Assembly (NCBI GenBank): GCA_025210175.1
Contig: JAOASF010000104.1
Span: forward strand, 1-64,000
Direction of reading: 5' to 3'
DNA from: Crocinitomicaceae bacterium
Lineage (GTDB): Bacteria > Bacteroidota > Bacteroidia > Flavobacteriales_D > Crocinitomicaceae
Length of the DNA: 64,000 bases
The notes below the pieces were generated by a model. The model was given only the letters and a program-made list of their open reading frames with translations. It was not told where the DNA came from and did not search any database. A program made the position numbers and the translations under genes. Positions 16,021 through 24,899 of the stretch are shown here, piece by piece; positions within the stretch are counted from its first letter, which is position 1; every line of letters begins with the position of its first letter.

Positions 16021-19000
16021 AAATACTCTTCTCCCTGATCTTCTTAATACTACCTCTCGCTACTTTGGCTCAGGAGTTTTATCCCACTTATTACGGCATG
16101 AACTTCCCGGAAGTGGAGCATCACGAGTATGATTCATTGGTAGAAAATGGCTTCTACAACGATGCCTTTCGACTTTTGCCTTCTTACCTTGAACGAGGTG
16201 TGAAAGATCACAACTTGCGCAGCTTGATGTTTGTGAAACAAAAGGCACAGGACCTCGTTTATCGAATTCGACTTTCAGAAAAAGAAGTTGAGGCCATATT
16301 TCATGAGTTTCATGTTGTCTGGGACAAGGCAGACGAATACGAGCAAAACATCATCGGATGGATGCTCCTCACCTTGCTCGACTCGTATAAAATTCGTCAA
16401 TCATTCGGGTATGATGAGGAAAGTTTATCCTGGTACGTTGGAGATGGTTACACCAAGCTATACAATGAAAGCGTAGAGGTATTGCAGCAAGTGTATTCGG
16501 AACAAATTTTAGACGGATTGTACAAAACAACCCGTATTCCAGTGAAGGCATTGATCAATGAAAATGATTCTTTGTTGCCTACCTTGGGTGATCGATTGTT
16601 TGCCTACTTTATGGATCAAACCGACAAGCAAGTGCCAGAAGAGAGGTTGGCCTTGTTACAAGATTTGATTTACGAATATCACTACCAGCGAAAGGAATGG
16701 ACAGCGGTGCGTTACTTAATCTTGAACTGTCGCAGACCCTGGGAGTATGAGAACGATGACTACATCGAACTCTTAGAGAAGTGGGAAGGGTTGATTGAGG
16801 ATGAAAACGCAACGTATTTGTCTTTGAAAATAGCTCGACACAAATACACTGAAAGCCAGAATTATAACTATAAGCTCAATCGAGAAGTTGAGAATCAGGC
16901 GGTACAAGCCCTGAATAAAATTGATCGAACTCTCGAGAAATATCCAAATGCGCCAGTTAGGGAGGAGTTGGAAAAACTCAAAGAGATTATTCTTGAAAAG
17001 ACACTGCGGTTTGAAATTAAAACCGTTCCAAAGCCGAAGAAGCCAACCTTGCTTTCTATTTCCTATTCGAATTTAGAAGAAGTATACATGGAGGTTCGAC
17101 ACGTGGTTCGCGTTAAGGACGTAGACCCTTACGACCCTAGAACTTTCAAAGGTTACCGATATGAAAAGGAAAAGTATAGACAAACACATGCTTTAATCGA
17201 TCGCAAGCTATACTTGAATCATACGACCGATTTGTTGGTAGAATGTTTCCCAACAACCGGGTTGTACTTAGTCGTGATTGGCAAAGACAGAAATGAAGTA
17301 CGCGATTTTTTCAAATTAAAGCCAGAAGACCCTCTACCAACAACGAGCTATGCGCTTATTGAAGTTACCAATTTGGGGGTGTCGCTGGGAGAAACAAACG
17401 ATTCCTTGTTTGTGCAAGTAGCCAACCGTTTTAAGGGAAAACCGATTAAAAAAGCTCAGGTTTTGGTGAAGGACGATAGTGTGGTTTCAAACTACATCAC
17501 GGACAAAAATGGATTGGCAAAAATTCCAGTAGGCAAGCGACAAGCTATTTACATCCAAAAGGAAGAAGATAGTACCCGAATTTCTTCATGGCAGAGGTAC
17601 CATTGGGAAGTAGATCAATCAAAGGATGTTGCCTACACCGATCGTCCAATTTATCGACCAGGCCAGATGGTTCAATTGAAACTCATCGCCTTGAAACAAG
17701 AAGGCTATAACTTGAAGGTGGACGCGAATGCCAAGAGAACTTTGTTGATTCGAAATCAACAAGATGAAGTGTTGTATTCAGAAGAGCTGACTGTTAATAG
17801 TTTAGGGTCTATTAGTTCCTCTATTGCTTTAAAAGAGTCAATAGCAACAGGGTATTATCTCATTGAATCGAATGGCAACGTCATTGGATCTTTCCGTGTA
17901 GAAGAATACAAAAGACCAACCTTCAGTGTTCAATTTGATCCCATCAAAGGTTTAATGGCCAATAAAAACCCAATTACTATATCTGGAACTGTAATGGCCT
18001 ATGCTGGATACCCCTTGGCTAGTGAGTTGGTGAAAATCCATGTGCGAAAATGGGAATACAAAGGGTATTCCTATTCAAGGCTTACAACGCATGCATCCGA
18101 TACGGTATACCTAGTTTACACAGATAATTCAGGGCGTTTTGCTTTCGTATATACACCGCAACTCAAAGAAAATAGTTTTGGAACATCGATTTTTTGTGAA
18201 GCCTCTGTAACACGTAATACGGGAGAGACCAACTTCGGTGAGGCCAGTTTTTACATCGGCAATGAACGATACCAAATGCATAGCGAAAAGGTGGTTCGAG
18301 ACGAATGGAATATAGAAGGTTATCGCACTACCATAACGGGAAATAACGAGTCGAATATTGACAAATTCGTTGATTTCTATATACTGAAAAGAAAGAACGT
18401 AAAACGATACGTTCAAGAGATTGAACCGGCTGAGTTTTCGCGTTTTTCGGGGCAGGAATGGAGAAAAACCTTTCCCAATATGCTCTACGGGGAACTTGAG
18501 AAAGAATACGACACCATTACCATGGGAGTGGTACAAACGGGAGAAGTTTTGAATTTGGATCAGTTTGACTTGGAAAGTGGAGAATACAAAATCATTTTTT
18601 CAGTGATCATGAGCACCAAAGAAGTTTTAACCAACGAGGATGCTTTTGTTTGGAGAGAAAAAGGGTGGAACTATACCATTCAGCCTTTGGAAATTTACGC
18701 AAAGAAGAAGGACCCAGCCTTGATGGAGTTTTTACCGATTCGGATCAATACTGCATGGAGAAAGGTACATTTGTTTGAAGTGCTCGAAAACGAACACAAA
18801 ATGAAATTTTCAACCTATCCTTTGAAGGTTGGGCATGACTTTACCTTGAAGTTGGACAGTTCCTTTTATTCTGGCGGACAAATCTATGCCTCCTTTTGGA
18901 AGGATGGGTATCACTTCAACAACAGCTACGAATTTCACCCAAAAGATACCACCCGGAAATTGGAATGGCGTTGGATACACAAGGTAAACGAATCAGAACC

Positions 19001-21533
19001 TGGAAGAAAGGAAACATGGTCTTTTGAAGTAAGAGATGCTTACGGATATTTTGTGGAGGGGGAAGCCTTGTTGAACGCCTATGATGCCAGCCTGGATCAG
19101 TTTGCCCAAGGCAAGTACAGAATTCCATACGCCAGTTCGAACTTTCGCCCAAGTACGTGGAAAAGTGAAGGGTTTTATGGAGGGAGTAATAATGGACAAC
19201 TGTTTCTAAACGCTCGAATGGCCGAAGGATCAGTAGCATATTTCGCCAATAGTGCGAATTACAAAGTAGCTGGTTCCAAAGCAGGTTCGATGAACGACAA
19301 GAAGGAGACCACATCTAGTGAGAATGGCAGTGGAGTGAGAAGCAATTTTGCTGAAACAGCCCTTTTCATTCCGCAGTTCCGTACCAAGGCTGGAGTGAAT
19401 GAATTCGAAATGAAGCTACCCGATAATCTCACCACTTATCATTTCAATGGAGTTGTGCATACTACAGATGGTCGTTTCGTATTGGAGCAATCCGATTTTG
19501 TAGTGAAAAAGAAGCTCATGTTGGAAATGAACCAACCGCGTTTTATCCGCAGCAAGGATGAGATGAATTGGGAAATCAACTTCCGAAACTTGAGCAACAA
19601 GGACCTGCGTCTCAAACCAGTGGTGCAATTTTTCTCCATCGAAACAGGGGAGGACATCACAGCTCAATTCAAACTGCAGCCGCTTGAAGAACAAACCATC
19701 AAACCTGGAAAGTCACAAGCATGGCTTCTTCCATTTGTGGTGCCCAACTTGGATACCCGTGAGGTGAAAATACGCATCGAAGGAAGAACCTTGGACTATT
19801 CAGACATCCTTGAGAATCGGATTACAGTGCTACCATCAACCGACGAAAAGACCTTCGCTCAATCTTTTGTGTTGTATCCGAAATCCAACAAAAGATGGGG
19901 GCTTAATCTGGCGGAAAAAATAGCTCCAAATGCGGAATTACTGTCGGCAAGACTTTCCTATAGCGCAGATGAGCACTTGCTTTATTTGGATCGATTGGTT
20001 CGCAATTTTTTCAGAGATAATGAACTTACAGAATCGTATTTCTACCAGTTTGCAGCCTTTTCTGTGGCCCAACACTTGATGCAAACGGTGCATTCTTTGT
20101 CCAATTTAGTGGAGGGAAGAGCAAACCAATTAAAAGGAGCATCTAATGCGGCATCCGTGGATGAATTATGGCCAGATTCAAAAACAGATCAGGAACGCTT
20201 ATTTCAAGGTTATCAAATGCTTTTGAATCCAGAAGTTTTGGAGAATGCACGCAACCAAGCATATCAAAAACTTTTGGCAAAACAGGATGAAAAAGGACTT
20301 TGGTCTTGGGTGGGTAAAGGTTATGGCAATGCTTGGTTAACAACACATATTATTGACGAATACGTTCAACTCGGAGACTTGGGTGTACTCTTCGACGGTG
20401 AACCTTTTCTGAAAGCACTCAAGGCAATCGATTCATTGAAAACACTTGAATTCGAAAAATTGGTCGATCCAGCAAATTTTGTGATTGACGAGGCATCTTT
20501 GAGTTGGTATCAGGCACGAACAAGTTTGGGAATGGCAGAAACCAAGGCCTCTGCGTTTTTCAAGACGAAGTTAGATAGTACGTGGAGAAAACTTCCAGCC
20601 GAAGATTGGTCTAGAGTGGCGAGTATCTATATTTTACAGGAAGACAACATGTCGGCTGAGGTAATCTACAAAGCGATAGTAAAAATGAAGCTACGCGATA
20701 CAAGTTTGGGAGTGTATTGGGCGGTGAAAAACAATCGAGTTACTGGCTACAAGGAAGACATCAATTTGAGAAATCAGATTCTGGGTTGGAAAATGAGGCA
20801 CTACGCTGTTCCACCAGACTCCATGCGACTTTACTTGTTGCAAAACCTGAGTGGCATGGCCCAGTTGTCTCCCAACATTGACTTGTTGTTGGCTACCTTC
20901 TATTTATCGCTTAAGAAAAACAGCAGTATTTCAGGGGAAATTCAAGCCTTTGGTGGAGAGGTTCTGAAAGTAGATCGCTTGTCTGGTGAAAGGATCATTC
21001 CTCAACCACCAATGGTGGACTTACAGAAAGGGATCAAAGCAGATAATTATGGAGATAATTTCATCGTTATCAACGCCGAGGTGGATTATCGAGCACAAGC
21101 CAGCGAAGTACTGAAGAGTGATGGAGAGTTTCGCATTGAAAGACAATATTACTTGGTTTACAATGGTCTAGAAATACCAATGAAGAAAGGAATTACCTTG
21201 CATGAAGGATCCTTGATTCGTATCAAGTTGAAGATTATTTCTCCCACTGCTTTGAGTTATTTGGAAGTGGAAGATCCAAGAATGGCAGGGGCTGAGCCCA
21301 AGGAACTCGAAAGTGGGTACCAATACAACGATTTTCTTTATTGGATTTCCCCACGCGATGTGAAAACGACTTTTTACATAGAGAACCTTCCGGCCGGCAC
21401 TACTCAGCTGAGCTATGATGTGGTTCTTACGAATAAAGGAGTTTTGGTGGCGCCAGCGGCTTCTGTGAAAAGTTATTATCAACCTGCCAAAAAGGCGAAT
21501 ACGGAGGGAGGTGTTTGGAACATTGAGCCGTAA
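16017..21533 (+). CDS. Alpha-2-macroglobulin-family protein lacking the thioester
   Basis: 1838 residues with a signal peptide (MKILFSLIFLILPLATLAQ). The N-terminal 500 residues are largely helical and charged. The family landmark AYTDRPIYRPGQMVQLKLIA (MG2) lies near 539. The bait-to-MG10 region has FIPQFRTKAGVNEFEMKLPDNLTTYHF near 1115, and a helical thioester-type domain follows at about 1320-1600 (for example NAWLTTHIIDEY). The thioester motif CxEQ is absent: the few cysteines occur in NCRRP, VECFP and FCEAS. Thioester-less bacterial macroglobulins exist and are thought to act as envelope protease traps or to have lost that role. It is co-transcribed with the upstream 101-residue membrane protein. 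Location is periplasm or outer surface; no sorting domain is seen at the C-terminus. Confidence 0.88.
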   Translation: MKILFSLIFLILPLATLAQEFYPTYYGMNFPEVEHHEYDSLVENGFYNDAFRLLPSYLERGVKDHNLRSLMFVKQKAQDLVYRIRLSEKEVEAIFHEFHVVWDKADEYEQNIIGWMLLTLLDSYKIRQSFGYDEESLSWYVGDGYTKLYNESVEVLQQVYSEQILDGLYKTTRIPVKALINENDSLLPTLGDRLFAYFMDQTDKQVPEERLALLQDLIYEYHYQRKEWTAVRYLILNCRRPWEYENDDYIELLEKWEGLIEDENATYLSLKIARHKYTESQNYNYKLNREVENQAVQALNKIDRTLEKYPNAPVREELEKLKEIILEKTLRFEIKTVPKPKKPTLLSISYSNLEEVYMEVRHVVRVKDVDPYDPRTFKGYRYEKEKYRQTHALIDRKLYLNHTTDLLVECFPTTGLYLVVIGKDRNEVRDFFKLKPEDPLPTTSYALIEVTNLGVSLGETNDSLFVQVANRFKGKPIKKAQVLVKDDSVVSNYITDKNGLAKIPVGKRQAIYIQKEEDSTRISSWQRYHWEVDQSKDVAYTDRPIYRPGQMVQLKLIALKQEGYNLKVDANAKRTLLIRNQQDEVLYSEELTVNSLGSISSSIALKESIATGYYLIESNGNVIGSFRVEEYKRPTFSVQFDPIKGLMANKNPITISGTVMAYAGYPLASELVKIHVRKWEYKGYSYSRLTTHASDTVYLVYTDNSGRFAFVYTPQLKENSFGTSIFCEASVTRNTGETNFGEASFYIGNERYQMHSEKVVRDEWNIEGYRTTITGNNESNIDKFVDFYILKRKNVKRYVQEIEPAEFSRFSGQEWRKTFPNMLYGELEKEYDTITMGVVQTGEVLNLDQFDLESGEYKIIFSVIMSTKEVLTNEDAFVWREKGWNYTIQPLEIYAKKKDPALMEFLPIRINTAWRKVHLFEVLENEHKMKFSTYPLKVGHDFTLKLDSSFYSGGQIYASFWKDGYHFNNSYEFHPKDTTRKLEWRWIHKVNESEPGRKETWSFEVRDAYGYFVEGEALLNAYDASLDQFAQGKYRIPYASSNFRPSTWKSEGFYGGSNNGQLFLNARMAEGSVAYFANSANYKVAGSKAGSMNDKKETTSSENGSGVRSNFAETALFIPQFRTKAGVNEFEMKLPDNLTTYHFNGVVHTTDGRFVLEQSDFVVKKKLMLEMNQPRFIRSKDEMNWEINFRNLSNKDLRLKPVVQFFSIETGEDITAQFKLQPLEEQTIKPGKSQAWLLPFVVPNLDTREVKIRIEGRTLDYSDILENRITVLPSTDEKTFAQSFVLYPKSNKRWGLNLAEKIAPNAELLSARLSYSADEHLLYLDRLVRNFFRDNELTESYFYQFAAFSVAQHLMQTVHSLSNLVEGRANQLKGASNAASVDELWPDSKTDQERLFQGYQMLLNPEVLENARNQAYQKLLAKQDEKGLWSWVGKGYGNAWLTTHIIDEYVQLGDLGVLFDGEPFLKALKAIDSLKTLEFEKLVDPANFVIDEASLSWYQARTSLGMAETKASAFFKTKLDSTWRKLPAEDWSRVASIYILQEDNMSAEVIYKAIVKMKLRDTSLGVYWAVKNNRVTGYKEDINLRNQILGWKMRHYAVPPDSMRLYLLQNLSGMAQLSPNIDLLLATFYLSLKKNSSISGEIQAFGGEVLKVDRLSGERIIPQPPMVDLQKGIKADNYGDNFIVINAEVDYRAQASEVLKSDGEFRIERQYYLVYNGLEIPMKKGITLHEGSLIRIKLKIISPTALSYLEVEDPRMAGAEPKELESGYQYNDFLYWISPRDVKTTFYIENLPAGTTQLSYDVVLTNKGVLVAPAASVKSYYQPAKKANTEGGVWNIEP

Positions 21534-21579
21534 ACTTTGAAGCGTTACTCTTGTTACATTTCGTAAGTTTCATTTGCTT

Positions 21580-21587
21580 TAAATTTG
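21580..21587 (+). promoter_or_regulatory. -7 promoter element (TAAATTTG), close to the start codon
   Basis: Exact TAnnTTTG match. tttc lies 17 bases upstream as a near -33 box. The element ends four bases before the ATG at 21592, so the transcript would have almost no leader. Confidence 0.5.
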
Positions 21588-21591
21588 AATC

Positions 21592-22470
21592 ATGGAAATT
21601 TGGGAGGTAATAACAAGGGCATATACGGGTTACGGTAGATACCTGTACAAGCAGATCTTTCATCCATTCGAGGGTGGACACAATAGCTTTTATCTCTTGA
21701 TTTTCATTTCCTTGCTTATTTGGGGGTTCGAAATTGCCTTTCCATGGAGGAGGGAACAAAAGGTGTTTCGAAAAGATTTTTGGTTGGATGCTTTTTATAT
21801 GTTTTTCAATTATTTCTTTTTTAACCTCCTTATTTATATGGCGCTTTCCAACACAACGGAACTGTTGTTTAAAAAAGCGATGACGACCATTGGCTTATCT
21901 TCAGGCCCCTTGGTTTCTTTTGCCAATTTGCCTCTTTGGCTGCAGTTTATACTTTTCTTTTTAATCTATGATTTCGTGCAATGGTGTATGCACAATGCCT
22001 TGCATCGCTTCCCATTTCTATGGCGTTTTCACCGCGTCCATCACTCGGTGCAAGAAATGGGATTTGCGGCCCATTTGCGCTATCATTTCATGGAAAACAT
22101 CGTATATCGCTTGGCTTTGTACATCTTCTTGAGCTACCTTTTTCAATTCAAGCTAGAGCACACATTCTGGATGTATGCAGCCACTACACTAATCGGTCAT
22201 TTGAATCATGCCAATATTCGTTTGGATTACGGCCCGCTAAAATACCTCCTCAACAGCCCGAGAATGCACATCTGGCACCATGCCAAAGCCCTACCTGCCT
22301 CACACCCCAAAGGAATGAACTTCGGTCTTACCTTGAGTATTTGGGATTACTTGTTTGGAACCAATTATGAACCCTACGAAGGCCGTGATATCGAGTTGGG
22401 GTTTGAGGACGTTGAGCAGTTTCCCGATAACTTTATCGAACAACAAATTGAAGCCTTTCAAAAGAAATGA
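21592..22470 (+). CDS. Fatty acid hydroxylase / sterol desaturase family protein
   Basis: 292 residues, membrane-bound, with the histidine clusters that bind the di-iron centre: HNALH (near 137), HRVHH (near 150), an HLNHANIR segment (near 203) and MHIWHHA (near 223). Hydrophobic helices precede and separate them. The superfamily inserts oxygen into lipid or sterol-like substrates; in Bacteroidota the substrate is usually unknown. The stop overlaps the following small gene as ATGA. Confidence 0.9.
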   Translation: MEIWEVITRAYTGYGRYLYKQIFHPFEGGHNSFYLLIFISLLIWGFEIAFPWRREQKVFRKDFWLDAFYMFFNYFFFNLLIYMALSNTTELLFKKAMTTIGLSSGPLVSFANLPLWLQFILFFLIYDFVQWCMHNALHRFPFLWRFHRVHHSVQEMGFAAHLRYHFMENIVYRLALYIFLSYLFQFKLEHTFWMYAATTLIGHLNHANIRLDYGPLKYLLNSPRMHIWHHAKALPASHPKGMNFGLTLSIWDYLFGTNYEPYEGRDIELGFEDVEQFPDNFIEQQIEAFQKK

Positions 22471-22688
22471 TTAACAACAAACAAAATTGGGTTTTCGCCA
22501 TCTTAGCGTGCCTTACGCTCGGTTTAGCTCCTCATCATGAACCTCACATTTGGAAACAAATCATGAACCTTTACCTTGGCCGACCGATGTTAATGATGGA
22601 TTGGGTTGATATTTTGATGCATGGCGCACCTTGGGGTTACTTGGTGTATTTAGTTGTTAAAAGTATTCGTAGTTCTAAGCTTGCTTAA
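22467..22688 (+). CDS. Small membrane protein downstream of the hydroxylase
   Basis: 73 residues with a hydrophobic N-terminal helix (about 7-22), a middle with PHHEPHIWKQ, and a second helix (about 52-66) ending in KSIRSSKLA. Overlaps the hydroxylase gene by four bases, so the two are coupled. No family firmly recognised. Its histidine-rich APHHEPH stretch suggests possible metal or lipid contact, but this is speculation. Confidence 0.7.
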   Translation: MINNKQNWVFAILACLTLGLAPHHEPHIWKQIMNLYLGRPMLMMDWVDILMHGAPWGYLVYLVVKSIRSSKLA

Positions 22689-23098
22689 GCCGTTAGACGG
22701 GTAAAAATACCTGACATGTTATCCCACTCCAACGGTTTTGATAAAAACCCTAGTGTGTTTTGGGCTCTTTCGTACTTTTCAAAATCTCTCGAATGATTCG
22801 ACCCACTAACGATTACGTATTTCGGGCGCAGCATGATGGTTTCATGATCGAACAAATCATTGAGTTCGTCAATGAGTTCGAACCCATCTAACATGGGCAT
22901 GCGAATGTCAATTAAATACAATGCGGGAATACTGTGGCCTGTGTGCAAACGGTCTTTGGTGAAGCGAATTACATTTTCGGGATGATCGAATACATGCACA
23001 ATATCAAACATCTCCGTATTCTTCAGAAAATGCTCGTGCAGTATGTTGGTATCACGATCGTCATCCACAATGACTATTTCGTGGAGTGTAGTATGCAT
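22685..23098 (-). CDS. Single-domain response regulator
   Basis: 137 residues made up only of a receiver domain. The acidic pair is in IVDDDRD (10-16), the phosphoacceptor aspartate in LIDIRMPMLDG (near 66), a serine in VIVSGSN, and the conserved lysine in LSKPLEW. No output domain, so it acts by protein contact in a phosphorelay, as CheY- or Spo0F-like proteins do. No histidine kinase is nearby. Convergent with the small membrane gene, with four shared bases at the stops. Confidence 0.92.
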   Translation of the reverse strand: MHTTLHEIVIVDDDRDTNILHEHFLKNTEMFDIVHVFDHPENVIRFTKDRLHTGHSIPALYLIDIRMPMLDGFELIDELNDLFDHETIMLRPKYVIVSGSNHSRDFEKYERAQNTLGFLSKPLEWDNMSGIFTRLTA

Positions 23099-23120
23099 AG
23101 ATTAAATTGTTGATGTCTCT

Positions 23121-23152
23121 ACAATTTAGGTTAGTGCAAGGGTTTTTCCAAA
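23121..23152 (-). promoter_or_regulatory. Possible -33/-7 promoter of the response regulator
   Basis: On the minus strand TTTG (23149-23152) is followed after 20 bases by TAAATTGT (23121-23128), two mismatches from TAnnTTTG. Correct spacing, weak -7. Confidence 0.35.
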
Positions 23153-23230
23153 ATTATTTCACGGAATAACAATAAATTAATACGAAATAATTAGTTGTTA
23201 GTTAGCCCTTTACTGCTTGGATATAGGCAG

Positions 23231-23255
23231 AAAAAAGGCCCCAAACTCGGGGCCT
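23231..23255 (-). terminator. Terminator of glyS
   Basis: aggcccc pairs with ggggcct (23236-23242/23249-23255) with a six-base loop. On the minus strand it is followed by six T. It begins six bases after the glyS stop. Confidence 0.92.
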
Positions 23256-23260
23256 CAGAA

Positions 23261-24808
23261 TTATTTTTGTAGTGACTTTAAAAGTTGTCCAATGTCTGTT
23301 CTCTTTCTGAGTATCTGGTGCAACTCCTCAATGGAAACTCTTTTTTGCTCCATGGTGTCTCGGTCGCGGACAGTTACAGAGCCGTCTTCCAAGGTTTGAT
23401 GGTCAACCGTTACACTGAAAGGCGTACCAATGGCGTCCTGACGACGGTAGCGCTTTCCGATTGAGTCTTTTTCGTCGTACTGACAGGTAAAGTCAAACTT
23501 CAACTCATTGATAATTTCTCTCGCCTTTTCGGGAAGCCCATCCTTTTTGGTTAAAGGCATTACGGCAACTTTATACGGAGATAAGGCAGGGGGTAGGTTT
23601 AATACCACTCGCTCCGAACCATCTTCTAGTTGCTCCTTTTTAAGGCTTGAACTCATAATGGCCAAGAACATTCGGTCTAGTCCAATCGAAGTTTCGATAA
23701 CGTATGGAACGTAGTTCTGATTGATTTCTGGATCGAAATATTGCAATTTTCTACCTGAAAGAGCTTCGTGTTGCTTCAAGTCGAAATCCGTTCTACTGTG
23801 AATACCTTCCAATTCTTTGAAGCCCATTGGGAAATTGAATTCGATGTCACAAGCTGCGTTAGCGTAGTGAGCCAACTTAATATGATCGTGGAAACGATAG
23901 TTTTCTTGACCCAGACCCAATGATGAATGCCATTTTAAGCGGTGATCTTTCCAGTAGTCGTACCACTTCATTTCCTCTCCTGGACGAACGAAGAATTGCA
24001 TTTCCATTTGCTCGAACTCGCGCATGCGGAAAATGAACTGACGAGCGATAATCTCGTTACGGAAAGCCTTACCAATTTGAGCAATTCCAAACGGAACCTT
24101 CATTCTACCTGATTTCTGAACGTTCAAGAAGTTCACAAATATACCTTGTGCCGTTTCCGGACGAAGATAAATGGTAGATGCATCTCCGGCTACAGAACCA
24201 AGTTCAGTGGAGAACATGAGGTTGAACTGACGAACATCTGTCCAGTTTTTTGAACCCGAAATTGGACAAGCGATTTCAAGGTCTTCGATCAGTTGTTTTA
24301 CCGCTACTAGATCGTTCGCACCCAAAGATTGGCGCATGCGCTCTTCTATATCAGCTATTTTATTGGTGTTGCGAAGGACATTTGGATTGGTCGCACGGAA
24401 TTGCTCTTCATCAAAGCTATCACCGAACTTTTTGCGTCCTTTTTCAACTTCCTTATTGGCTTTTTGTCGAATTTTCTCAATGTGCTCTTCGATTAAAACG
24501 TCAGCGCGGTATCTCTTTTTCGAGTCTTTGTTGTCGATCAATGGATCGTTGAAGGCATCCACGTGACCAGAAGCCTTCCATGTACTTGGGTGCATGAAAA
24601 TTGCAGCGTCTATACCTACAATGTTTTCGTGCATTTGCACCATGGATTTCCACCAATACGATTTGATGTTATTTTTCAGTTCAGAACCCAACTGACCGTA
24701 GTCGTAAGTTGCACTCAAACCATCGTAAATCTCCGAAGAGGGAAATACAAAACCGTATTCTTTAGCATGGGAAATTACTTCCTTTAATAAATCGTCCTTC
24801 TGTTCCAT
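23261..24808 (-). CDS. glyS: Glycyl-tRNA synthetase (dimeric alpha2 type)
   Basis: 515 residues, class II synthetase of the single-chain type (COG0423). It starts with HAKEYGFVFPSSEIYDGLSATYDYGQLG, a glycine-enzyme hallmark. The motif 2 region is IGKAFRNEIIARQFIFRMREFEQME, and motif 3 is in the C-terminal third (VIETSIGLDRMFLAI). An anticodon-binding domain closes the protein (KVAVMPLTKKDGLPEKA onward). It charges tRNA-Gly. It is monocistronic between its own -7 element and terminator. Confidence 0.97.
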   Translation of the reverse strand: MEQKDDLLKEVISHAKEYGFVFPSSEIYDGLSATYDYGQLGSELKNNIKSYWWKSMVQMHENIVGIDAAIFMHPSTWKASGHVDAFNDPLIDNKDSKKRYRADVLIEEHIEKIRQKANKEVEKGRKKFGDSFDEEQFRATNPNVLRNTNKIADIEERMRQSLGANDLVAVKQLIEDLEIACPISGSKNWTDVRQFNLMFSTELGSVAGDASTIYLRPETAQGIFVNFLNVQKSGRMKVPFGIAQIGKAFRNEIIARQFIFRMREFEQMEMQFFVRPGEEMKWYDYWKDHRLKWHSSLGLGQENYRFHDHIKLAHYANAACDIEFNFPMGFKELEGIHSRTDFDLKQHEALSGRKLQYFDPEINQNYVPYVIETSIGLDRMFLAIMSSSLKKEQLEDGSERVVLNLPPALSPYKVAVMPLTKKDGLPEKAREIINELKFDFTCQYDEKDSIGKRYRRQDAIGTPFSVTVDHQTLEDGSVTVRDRDTMEQKRVSIEELHQILRKRTDIGQLLKSLQK

Positions 24809-24813
24809 GGCCG

Positions 24814-24821
24814 CAAAATTA
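24814..24821 (-). promoter_or_regulatory. -7 promoter element (TAATTTTG) of glyS
   Basis: Exact TAnnTTTG on the minus strand, five bases before the glyS ATG. This implies a very short leader. Confidence 0.55.
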
Positions 24822-24856
24822 ATTCAATTCTAGGTCTTTGGAATAGCTAAAAACGA

Positions 24857-24880
24857 AAAAAGCCCTCGTGAAAGGGCTTT
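24857..24880. terminator. Hairpin terminator downstream of the aminotransferase
   Basis: aaagccct (24859-24866) pairs with agggcttt (24873-24880) around cgtgaa, with an A-run on the left. Reading the minus strand it ends in a T-run, fitting termination of the aminotransferase gene. Confidence 0.8.
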
Positions 24881-24899
24881 GTCTGTATTTTTTGTGGGC

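Noticed and set aside
18129-18536. 135-codon minus-strand frame inside the macroglobulin gene
   Set aside because: Antisense to a continuous 1838-residue frame with family motifs; no supporting features.
19900-20400. A possible thioester motif in the macroglobulin
   Set aside because: I searched the helical thioester-type region for CxEQ and found no cysteine there.
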